A stretch of DNA of 19,425 bases from positions 1-19,425 of the forward strand of contig JAUXFG010000069.1 in NCBI GenBank assembly GCA_030620115.1, in the 5' to 3' direction. Below, piece by piece: positions 1 to 5,531 of this stretch (position 1 is the stretch's first letter; each line of letters begins with the position of its first letter). The position numbers and the translations under genes are program-made. Source of the stretch: Candidatus Fermentibacterota bacterium. GTDB lineage: Bacteria > JAFGKV01. The notes under the pieces are model-generated. The model was not told the DNA's origin. It saw nothing but the letters and a program-made list of their open reading frames with translations, and made no database searches.

Positions 1-326
1 CCTTCGACTTCGCCTATGACTGGGAGATTCTTCACCATGTTTTCCCGGAGAATCGGGAGCGGTACGTAAGTAATGTCCACCGCATCCTTCGTCCGGGGAC
101 TCGATACCTGTCGGTGTGTTTTGGCGAAGACGATGCCCCTGGTTTTGGAGGGGGAGGCAAATACCGGAAGACGCGTCTTGGTACTACGCTCTACTTCTCT
201 TCTGAACAGGAGCTGCGCAGCCTCTTCGAGCCGCTGTTTTATGTCCAAGAGCTGTGCACAATAGAGATCGCTGGCAAGTACGGCCCGCACCTGGCTGTCA
301 AGGCCCTGATGTTGAAGAGGGATTAG
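1..326 (+). CDS. SAM-dependent methyltransferase, class I, C-terminal part (partial at left edge)
   Basis: The reading frame is open from the first complete codon at base 3 to a TAG at 324-326, so the gene enters from the left and only about 107 C-terminal residues are visible. The stretch FDFAYDWEILHHVFPENR followed by RILRPGTRYLSVCF matches the post-motif I part of Rossmann-fold methyltransferases: an acidic strand, the W-x-x-LHH segment, then the LRPG turn and strand 5. The tail, with KYRKTRLGTTLYFSS and a final strand around EIAGKYGPHLAVKAL, resembles a family of small uncharacterised class I methyltransferases. The SAM-binding glycine motif lies outside the window and the substrate cannot be inferred. 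The next gene is 575 bases away on the other strand, so there is no operon information. Confidence 0.8.
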   Translation, partial: FDFAYDWEILHHVFPENRERYVSNVHRILRPGTRYLSVCFGEDDAPGFGGGGKYRKTRLGTTLYFSSEQELRSLFEPLFYVQELCTIEIAGKYGPHLAVKALMLKRD

Positions 327-901
327 GGATGCTCCTCACCCGAAACCTCGTCTCGAACTTCATCCCTCCCTTCCAACTTCTGCGTTCGATGTTGAATGTT
401 CGATGTTCCCAAACTTCATGGGGAGCTTCGTCGAGTCCGAACCAAGTTTTTTCCATAAGCAGTCACAGCTAACTAGTATCGTGTTTCAGAGGTTCTGTAC
501 CTGTTTCCGGCGATTCTACATCCTTCACAGCAGCCGACAATGTCACCCACCCGCGCCCGTGTCGCAGAATCCGGAGATGTCTCTGTGGTTCATCATCTCC
601 TAATACCGTCTCATTTTGAATTGCCAAAACAGAGCACAAAACTTCCGAGACGGTGTACTAGCCGACATTTCCAATTGAGGGTAGGTGACTGTTCAGAGGT
701 TCAGGGGCTGAAGGGTTCAGAGGTTGTAGATTCACCTCAGAAAAGCGCCCGGACCCGATAAAACGGAGGCGGAGTCTTAGTCCTGCACCCTTGATCATTG
801 AAATCGAAGATCTCGAACATCACTCCTTGCTCTCTTGGTCTGTCAATTGCTCACCAAAGCCTTTCATGAAAGGCCCCCTCTCATGCTCTGTGCCGATGGA
901 G
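327..901. other. Intergenic region with degenerate repeats and small hairpins, no gene recognised
   Basis: No convincing coding frame is present in this 575-base gap. Bases 386-412 carry a degenerate direct repeat of GTTCGATGTT/GAATGTTCGATGTTC type, and 690-727 repeat GGTTCAGAGGTT-like units; both look like dispersed low-complexity intergenic DNA. A nested inverted repeat lies at 605-654. A perfect palindrome at 859-874 sits just beyond the stop of the PIN-toxin gene. The short open frames here have no recognisable protein content. Confidence 0.6.
859..874 (-). terminator. Perfect 16-base palindrome downstream of the toxin gene, possible weak terminator
   Basis: GCCTTTCATGAAAGGC is a perfect palindrome 27 bases past the toxin stop codon on the minus strand, where it is followed by TTTGG. 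The position suits a transcription terminator for the toxin-antitoxin pair. The T-tract is short and the loop is minimal, so efficiency would be low; it could instead be a protein-binding site. Confidence 0.3.
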
Positions 902-1279
902 TTACCAGATCACTTCAACGTCGTACATGGAGAAACGAGTATCCGCAGTCACGATCGACCAACCATTCGCTCTTGCAGTCGCGATGATCAGACGATCACA
1001 TGGATCTCGATGGATCATTGGCAGCTCCGTGGCAGCCACGCATGTATAGAGATCGAGCGGAACAGCCTTAATGTCGTGGTGATCAAGCACGACCTTGAGC
1101 CATTCGACAGGCAGGGCAGGAAGCTCCAGTTTGCCGGAGCGATACTTCAAGCCAATCTCAAGGCCCGTGATAGCTGAAATGTGCAGGCCGGCGGCATTGT
1201 CGATGCGTTTCAGAGCTTCTCGACTCAGATTCCTTCCTCCCTCGGCGAGCCAAAGGAGCGCACAGGTATCCAATAGCAT
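902..1279 (-). CDS. vapC: PIN-domain ribonuclease toxin, VapC family
   Basis: The 125-residue product has the normal size for a VapC toxin and starts MLLDTCALLWL, the N-terminal signature of the Sll0205-like PIN subgroup. Four acidic residues expected to bind Mg2+/Mn2+ are in place: D4, E41 (in SAITGLEIGLK), D95 (in HRDPCDRLIIATA) and D113 (in IVTADTRF). Family members are endoribonucleases that cleave tRNA or other structured RNA and are held inactive by the paired antitoxin; the target of this one cannot be told. Its ATG overlaps the antitoxin TAA by one base (TAATG), which favours translational coupling. The gene is intact and every acidic site is kept, so it is probably active. Confidence 0.9.
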   Translation of the reverse strand: MLLDTCALLWLAEGGRNLSREALKRIDNAAGLHISAITGLEIGLKYRSGKLELPALPVEWLKVVLDHHDIKAVPLDLYTCVAATELPMIHRDPCDRLIIATARANGWSIVTADTRFSMYDVEVIW

Positions 1280-1509
1280 TAGACTTCCTCAGGCCATTCG
1301 TCATCAGTGAGAGGCTCTGTCGGATCGTACCGGATCTTGATCTGGCTCATGACACGGTGCGGCAGCAACCGATTCCGTTTCTTGTGGGGAATCAGATCGG
1401 CGATGGGGCGACCGTTGCGGCATATCAGGAAGACCTCCCCCCGTTCTTCGATCTCAGCCAAAACCGCCGACAGATGCGTTTTGGCTTCGTGAACATTCAG
1501 ACTCTTCAT
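1279..1509 (-). CDS. Antitoxin of type II toxin-antitoxin system, Phd/YefM-like
   Basis: This 76-residue protein begins MKSLNVHEAKTHLSAVLAEI and continues GEVFLICRNGRPIADLIPHK, the standard Phd/YefM fold: a first strand, a helix with the AKTHLS segment, then strands ending in the R-x-G-x-P-x-A-x-L motif. The N-terminal half should bind DNA and repress the operon. The acidic tail (YDPTEPLTDDEWPEEV) should wrap around the PIN toxin and block its active site. AAGGAG lies eight bases before the ATG. It is the first gene of the pair, the usual order. The toxin partner makes the pair VapBC-like, although this antitoxin is Phd-type and not AbrB- or RHH-type. Confidence 0.88.
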   Translation of the reverse strand: MKSLNVHEAKTHLSAVLAEIEERGEVFLICRNGRPIADLIPHKKRNRLLPHRVMSQIKIRYDPTEPLTDDEWPEEV

Positions 1510-1524
1510 GGGAATTACTCCTTT

Positions 1525-1562
1525 TTAGTCTAAAGACTAAGTCTACTTAGTTCAGATGTCAA
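1525..1562 (-). promoter_or_regulatory. Promoter and overlapping operator palindromes of the toxin-antitoxin operon
   Basis: On the minus strand TTGACA (1557-1562) is a perfect -35 box, followed after 17 bases by TAGTCT (1534-1539) as a weak -10. Two inverted repeats overlap the -10: TTAGTCT/AGACTAA at 1525-1531 and 1534-1540 (spacer 2), and ACTAAG/CTTAGT at 1536-1541 and 1546-1551 (spacer 4). Phd/YefM-type antitoxins repress their own operon by binding such palindromes, so this is the likely autoregulatory site. Binding itself is inferred. Confidence 0.65.
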
Positions 1563-1657
1563 GTGAGAATTGGACTATCTTGCCCCGATCAACAGAGCGA
1601 GTTCTGGGTGCGCGGAACCCGGCGTCTGCTCTCGGAACACCGAGTCCTTGCGGGGAT

Positions 1658-1687
1658 CCGGAGTCGTTCCGTTCTCCTTCCAGCATC
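1658..1687 (+). repeat. 30-base repeat, copy 1 (inverted relative to 5210-5239)
   Basis: The sequence beginning CCGGAGTCGTTCCG and ending CTTCCAGCATC is the exact reverse complement (30 of 30 bases) of 5210-5239. This copy lies directly against the point where the cobQ remnant stops matching, so it probably marks a rearrangement or insertion endpoint. The flanks of the two copies diverge at once, as expected for a dispersed element. Confidence 0.8.
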
Positions 1688-1691
1688 CAAC

Positions 1692-1769
1692 GCCCATGTC
1701 TTTGAAGATCCGGCAAAGCGCCATGACCACCACGCTCTTTCCCACATGGGAACCAGTTCGAAGGAAAGA
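1692..1769 (-). pseudogene. cobQ: Remnant of cobyric acid synthase gene (5' end only)
   Basis: Read on the minus strand in a frame different from cobS, bases 1769 to 1692 encode LSFLRTGSHVGKSVVVMALC followed by RIFKDMG. This matches the N-terminal P-loop segment of cobyric acid synthase (CobQ/CbiP), where G-T-x-S-H-V-G-K-S is followed by ALCRIF. CobQ amidates adenosylcobyrinic acid a,c-diamide. Only about 26 residues survive. The frame has a TAA (1808-1806) just upstream and no ATG before the homology, the usual glycine of GTGS is preceded by R, and after MG the family's VAPFKAQNMALNS-like sequence is replaced by unrelated codons next to the 30-base repeat. It lies immediately after cobS, so it was probably the next gene of the ancestral operon. 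A database comparison would settle the assignment. Confidence 0.72.
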
Positions 1770-1800
1770 CAGGCGCTCGCGACGGGCGGCTGTCTTGAAT

Positions 1801-2580
1801 TCAGATTAACATCACCCTCCAGCTTGTGAACTGGGCAAGCCAATGACTTGCAGCCGCGCAAGAAAGCAATAGCCCTGTTTCGATGAGTTCGCAGCATGCG
1901 CCGAGCAGGTCGCCGGTCACCCCGCCTACGCGGCGAAGGAACCAGAATCCAAGGAAGCGGCTGGCGATCCAGCCGCCTGTCAGGACGACCGCACCCGCCG
2001 GTCCGCTGACCGCAAGGAGCAGCAACAGTGCCAAAATCAGGGACCAAACGCGGTGATAGGATCGCGCGTCATCCACAAAAGGCTTTGCTGTTCCACTGCC
2101 TGGCCGGGCATATGGAAGACAAACAGCCAGTTCGACCAAGGTTGTCCTCGAGACGATACAGGCGGAAACGATCCAGTGAAAAGATCCCATTTCGATCAGA
2201 TGCGAAAAAGCAACCCATTTGCTCAGCAAGACAAGGACAAGCGCCATGACCCCGAAAGCACCCACATGTGAATCCTTCATGATGGCCAATATCTGCTCCC
2301 GATTCCGGCCTCCGCCGAAACCGTCGGCCCAGTCGGCCAGTCCATCGAGATGAAAGCCCCGCGTCAAGAGAACGCCTCCGACCAAAACAGCCCCGGCCGC
2401 ACCCTCGGACCAGCCGCCAGGAACGAGACTGAATGCCCTGGCCAGTCCCATAAGCATGACACCGAGCAGACAGCCCACCAGGGGGAACCACGGCAAGGCG
2501 TCGGACATTCGTTCGGCTTCCCTTCCGGGCGCCGGCAGGATTGAGAGAGTTCTTATCGCAGAGACAAATCCTTGGAGCAT
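1801..2580 (-). CDS. cobS: Adenosylcobinamide-GDP ribazoletransferase (cobalamin synthase)
   Basis: CobS is the membrane enzyme that joins adenosylcobinamide-GDP to alpha-ribazole (or its phosphate), the last step of nucleotide loop assembly. The 259-residue length is typical. The diagnostic HLDGLADWADGFGGG (residues 77-91) is present, with MKDSHVGAFG (101-110) just after it; these acidic residues bind the metal and substrate in the family. Several hydrophobic segments fit a polytopic inner-membrane protein (about 33-50, 63-75, 110-125 and two more in the C-terminal half). The ATG is three bases after the cobT stop, so translation is probably coupled. The stop is within the region that also held the start of the lost cobQ gene. 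Confidence 0.95.
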   Translation of the reverse strand: MLQGFVSAIRTLSILPAPGREAERMSDALPWFPLVGCLLGVMLMGLARAFSLVPGGWSEGAAGAVLVGGVLLTRGFHLDGLADWADGFGGGRNREQILAIMKDSHVGAFGVMALVLVLLSKWVAFSHLIEMGSFHWIVSACIVSRTTLVELAVCLPYARPGSGTAKPFVDDARSYHRVWSLILALLLLLAVSGPAGAVVLTGGWIASRFLGFWFLRRVGGVTGDLLGACCELIETGLLLSCAAASHWLAQFTSWRVMLI

Positions 2581-2583
2581 TTC

Positions 2584-3642
2584 TCAATCGTCTTTCTTTG
2601 AAACGCCAGCCGAATCAAATGTTGCCATCTCGTCATAGATCTTGACAGCCGCCTCAATCAGGGAGATGGCCAGCGCTGCTCCGGTTCCTTCGCCAAGACG
2701 TATTCCGAGGTCGAGAACCGGCCGGGCGTTGAACCGTTCGAAAAAAACGGCATGACCAGCCTCTGCTGAGAGATGGCTGAAAAAAAGATATTCCTCAACA
2801 TGAGGACACATCCTGCATGCAACGAGTGCCCCGGCCGAGGAGATGAACCCGTCAACGACAACAGGCACACGACGCGAAACGGCTCCGAGTGTGAGGCCGC
2901 AAATTCCCGCGATCTCCAGCCCCCCTATGGCCGCGAGAGCGCTCAACGGATCTGAGCAACGCTCTCTGTTCACTTCAATTGCCCGCTCAATAACCTTCAC
3001 CTTGTGCGCGAGTGTGTGGTCGTCGATTCCAGTACCCCGGCCGGTTATCTTCTCCACGGCGCAGGGCAAGAGCGCAGCGAAGATTGCAGACGAGGGCGTG
3101 GTGTTGCCGATACCCATCTCCCCGGTACCGATGAGGGTCGCGCCGCCGGCTGCGGCTTCCTGGGCCAGTCCAATGCCGACTTCAACAGCCCTTCGTGCTT
3201 CTTCCATCGTCATGGCCGGGCCTTTGGCTATATTTGCGGTTCCTGCCCGCACCTTCTTCGCAAGCAATCCTTGTGCGTCTTCCAACGGATCGTCGACGCC
3301 GATGTCGACCAGGCGAACTTCCGCCCCCGCATGCCGAGCCAGCACATTGACCGCAGCGCCGCCAGCCAAGATATTCCTGACCATCTGGGGCGTCACCGCC
3401 TTGGGATAGGCGGAAACCCCCTCGGCCACGACACCGTGATCCCCAGCAAAAGTGAAGATAATCTTCTTTCCCATGTGCGGCTTGTGTGTTCCGGTCGCGA
3501 GGCAGTAGCGCACCGCCAGCTCTTCCAGATGACCCAAACTGCCCGGCGGCTTGGTCAGGTTGTCGAGATGCGCGCGGATCTCATCCTCGCAGCCATGATC
3601 CACGGGGAGAATCTCAGCCATGGTCTCGTCCAGTAGACTCAT
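2584..3642 (-). CDS. cobT: Nicotinate-nucleotide--dimethylbenzimidazole phosphoribosyltransferase
   Basis: CobT transfers phosphoribose from nicotinate mononucleotide to a lower-ligand base such as 5,6-dimethylbenzimidazole, giving the alpha-riboside phosphate used by CobS. The 352-residue product from this start matches the usual length of about 350. Visible signatures are LTKPPGSLGHLEELA (29-43), FAGDHGVVAEGVSAYP (65-80), GEMGIGNTT (174-182) and RLGEGTGAALA (315-325), where E318 corresponds to the catalytic glutamate (E317 in Salmonella CobT). The frame is open upstream to 3729, but the ATG at 3642 is chosen because the protein then starts at the family N-terminus, GAGG lies before it, and it overlaps the cobU stop as ATGA. 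Confidence 0.96.
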   Translation of the reverse strand: MSLLDETMAEILPVDHGCEDEIRAHLDNLTKPPGSLGHLEELAVRYCLATGTHKPHMGKKIIFTFAGDHGVVAEGVSAYPKAVTPQMVRNILAGGAAVNVLARHAGAEVRLVDIGVDDPLEDAQGLLAKKVRAGTANIAKGPAMTMEEARRAVEVGIGLAQEAAAGGATLIGTGEMGIGNTTPSSAIFAALLPCAVEKITGRGTGIDDHTLAHKVKVIERAIEVNRERCSDPLSALAAIGGLEIAGICGLTLGAVSRRVPVVVDGFISSAGALVACRMCPHVEEYLFFSHLSAEAGHAVFFERFNARPVLDLGIRLGEGTGAALAISLIEAAVKIYDEMATFDSAGVSKKDD

Positions 3643-4169
3643 TCCGTCCCTCGTTTCACGATGATTGGAATTCCACTCACCATCAGTATGACGCAGTCTG
3701 CTCGCTCGGCCACCTGCTGGTTCACCCAACCGGCCAGGTCCCGGAAACGCCGGGCCAGGGCGTTATGTGGGACGATACCCATGCCTACTTCGTTGGAAAC
3801 GATGATGATGTGGCAGGGAGGCTCGCCAAGGAGGTCTAGGAACTGGGCGACTTCAGGATAGTCGTCATCCTTTTTCTCCCGGTGATGCATGAGATTGCCG
3901 AGCCAAACCGTAAGACAGTCAATCACGACCACTTCAACATCCGCGGAAAGCGATTCAAGCGCGCTTCCCAGCTCAAACGGATCTTCAATGGTAATAAACG
4001 AATCACCCCGATCTTCCCGGTGTTTTTTGATCCGCACTCGCATCTCGTCATCAAACGGCTCAGCGGTGGCGATAAGAGCCAGTCTGCCCTGATAGCCTTG
4101 CGCGAGAGACAATGCATGATGACTCTTGCCGCTCCGTCCGCCGCCAATAACGAATGTGATCTTTTTCAT
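3639..4169 (-). CDS. cobU: Adenosylcobinamide kinase / adenosylcobinamide-phosphate guanylyltransferase
   Basis: CobU phosphorylates adenosylcobinamide and then adds GMP from GTP, producing the adenosylcobinamide-GDP used by CobS. The 176-residue length is standard. The P-loop GGGRSGKS is at residues 9-16. H50 in RIKKHREDR corresponds to the histidine that is guanylylated in the Salmonella enzyme (H46). The segments VVVIDCLTVWLGNLM (80-94) and VSNEVGMGIVPHNALARRFR (124-143) are further family signatures. Its ATG overlaps the cbiR stop as ATGA and its TGA overlaps the cobT start as ATGA, so the three genes are almost certainly co-transcribed and translationally coupled. Confidence 0.96.
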   Translation of the reverse strand: MKKITFVIGGGRSGKSHHALSLAQGYQGRLALIATAEPFDDEMRVRIKKHREDRGDSFITIEDPFELGSALESLSADVEVVVIDCLTVWLGNLMHHREKKDDDYPEVAQFLDLLGEPPCHIIIVSNEVGMGIVPHNALARRFRDLAGWVNQQVAERADCVILMVSGIPIIVKRGTE

Positions 4170-4996
4170 CCAGCCAATCTCCTCATGATTTCCATTGACC
4201 TTTCGAATTCCGCGCGGCCGAAGACTTCCAGGGTCAGAACACGTTCTTTGTCGTTCTCCAAGCCAACGCGCTCGATCAACATTGCGGGAATCTGTGGATC
4301 CAGCGCGCCGATATCCTTGTGATCAGCCCCATCAAGATTGCCATGCAGGTGGATCACTCGGCATTGAGCCAGATACTTGTCCAAGTATTCCCGGATCGGA
4401 TATCCGTAAAAAGCAAGGTGCCCGACGTCGAGGCATACCGATAGGCCGTGGCGAGACACGATGTCAGCGACATACTCAAAAGGATAATCCAGTGTTTCCA
4501 CACACAGGTCTTCAGGTTCGGCGCCGGATAATTGCAGTTCACGCACCGAGCGGTCCAAGGCTCTTCTCCAGCATTCAATCTCCTGCGCAGGTCTCTTGCC
4601 ACGCATTTCACCGTGAAAATGAACTATGTACGCAAACGGAGCGAGCGGCCTGGTAATATCGACAATCCTCATGCATTGTTCGACGGATCGTCTTCGGACA
4701 ACCTCGTCCGGATTGCCCAATTGGATGTCGAGCGGCAGATGAACGGTATAGGTTAGCTGTCTCGTGCACTTCAGCTCCGCGAGTCTATCGATAACATCGG
4801 CATTCGGAAGATTCGATGCCTCTTCAGACTCAAAGAGCACAAGCTCTACATCATCTACCAACGGGCCGAGGAACTCCACGTTGGGGACGAGATCGGCGGG
4901 AAGAATGTATGATGTCGTACCCAGCCGAAAGGGGAACGCGCCTTTCATGGATGGTATAGGATACGCCGTTGGATTTGGGACTGTTTGTCTATGCAT
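4166..4996 (-). CDS. cbiR: CbiR-like cobamide remodelling hydrolase (AP endonuclease 2 / TIM-barrel superfamily)
   Basis: The 276-residue protein is a xylose isomerase-like TIM barrel. Its opening FPFRLGTTSYILPADLVPNV (residues 21-40) followed by VELVLFESE resembles CbiR, which in Akkermansia muciniphila hydrolyses the nucleotide loop of cobamides and so removes the lower ligand. Likely metal ligands lie at barrel strand ends: H86 (TVHLPLD), H126/H128 (VHFHGE), E167 (CVETLDYP), D190/H193 (CLDVGHL), H216/H218 (IHLHGN), D224/H226 and E257 (LTLEVF). Being first in an operon with cobU, cobT and cobS supports the remodelling role. The ATG at 4996 has GGGAG eight bases upstream; a TTG at 4999 and an internal ATG at 4948 are alternatives, the latter without a clear Shine-Dalgarno. 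The fold is certain; the specific activity is inferred. Confidence 0.82.
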   Translation of the reverse strand: MHRQTVPNPTAYPIPSMKGAFPFRLGTTSYILPADLVPNVEFLGPLVDDVELVLFESEEASNLPNADVIDRLAELKCTRQLTYTVHLPLDIQLGNPDEVVRRRSVEQCMRIVDITRPLAPFAYIVHFHGEMRGKRPAQEIECWRRALDRSVRELQLSGAEPEDLCVETLDYPFEYVADIVSRHGLSVCLDVGHLAFYGYPIREYLDKYLAQCRVIHLHGNLDGADHKDIGALDPQIPAMLIERVGLENDKERVLTLEVFGRAEFERSMEIMRRLAG

Positions 4997-5005
4997 CAAC
5001 TGTGT

Positions 5006-5040
5006 CTCCCGAGTTCTCTTGGTCCGGACTTCTCACCGGA
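5006..5040 (-). promoter_or_regulatory. Leader hairpin before cbiR, weak resemblance to part of a cobalamin riboswitch
   Basis: On the minus strand GAAATCCGGTGAGAAGTCCGGA (hairpin TCCGG/CCGGA at 5023-5040) resembles the conserved GAA-x-CCGGTGAGAATCCGG hairpin of cobalamin riboswitches. It is followed by CGGGAGACACAG, loosely like the AGGAGACC motif, and leads straight into the cbiR ribosome binding site. The conserved core CCCGCAACTGT and a clear B12 box are not visible, so this is at best divergent or decayed, and it may be chance. Confidence 0.25.
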
Positions 5041-5209
5041 TTTCGTTGCCTGTCCTAAGCCAACCGAAGGGCGAAACGGCTGAAGTGAAAAGAAATGCGG
5101 GTCAAGGTCAACCACATTCCCCATCTGTTCCATGGAAATTCCAGAATCCTTTCGGATATGCATGAAATATATGGGTTGGCCGCAAGGCGATGCCGGTTTC
5201 TGGATGCTT

Positions 5210-5239
5210 GATGCTGGAAGGAGAACGGAACGACTCCGG
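5210..5239 (-). repeat. 30-base repeat, copy 2 (inverted relative to 1658-1687)
   Basis: On the plus strand it begins GATGCTGGAAGGAG and ends CGACTCCGG; the reverse complement is identical to 1658-1687. It lies in the cbiR leader region, inside degenerate TGGATGCTTGATGCTGG / CCATCCAGTATCCAG sequence that can fold back on itself. The two copies bracket the cobamide operon and the cobQ remnant in opposite orientation. Confidence 0.8.
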
Positions 5240-5362
5240 GTTCCATCCAGTATCCAGTGACCAGCAACCAGCATCGCTGCGCCTCAATCAATGCGCCACG
5301 GCATCATCGCTCGTCGATTTGAGGCGCAGCTTCGCGAGAGATTTATGAAGAATACGAAATGC

Positions 5363-5391
5363 TTGACTGCGCCTTACCGGCCCGACATACT
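5363..5391 (+). promoter_or_regulatory. Candidate sigma70-type promoter for the C25 peptidase gene
   Basis: TTGACT (5363-5368) and CATACT (5386-5391) are separated by 17 bases and match the -35 and -10 consensus at 5/6 and 4/6 positions. The site would give a 5' leader of about 135 bases. Consensus rules in this lineage are unknown, so this is only a candidate. Confidence 0.3.
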
Positions 5392-5531
5392 GACGTCTCA
5401 TGATTTCTGCAGCACGTCTCGAATAGATCCAAGCCGCATGTGGATGACCATGAGACAAGGATCCGATGCCTGCTCAAGAAGCGAATCCTTGTCACTCTTT
5501 CCCGTCACAGGCCAATTCCTTGGAGGCAACG

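Larger units (their letters stand above)
5000..5531. other. Divergent intergenic region between cbiR and the C25 peptidase gene
   Basis: This 532-base region separates two divergent genes. It holds a riboswitch-like hairpin near cbiR (5006-5040), the second copy of the 30-base repeat (5210-5239), a block of degenerate CCAGYATCCAG-type sequence (5242-5275) with an 8-base inverted partner (GATGCTGG 5210-5217, CCAGCATC 5268-5275), and a possible promoter for the peptidase gene (5363-5391). Open frames here, including one starting at 5291, have no recognisable content. Confidence 0.6.

Noticed and set aside
365-735. Short repeated GTTCGATGTT and GGTTCAGAGGTT sequences considered as a CRISPR array
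   Set aside because: Units are degenerate, irregularly spaced and lack unique spacers of constant length; no cas gene is in the window.
1589-2047. Minus-strand frame of 152 codons overlapping the cobS 3' end
   Set aside because: It is a shadow frame of cobS and is not the frame that carries the cobQ remnant.
3643-3729. N-terminal extension of CobT from an upstream in-frame ATG
   Set aside because: It would overlap cobU by about 90 bases and add residues absent from the family; the ATGA-overlap start at 3642 fits better.
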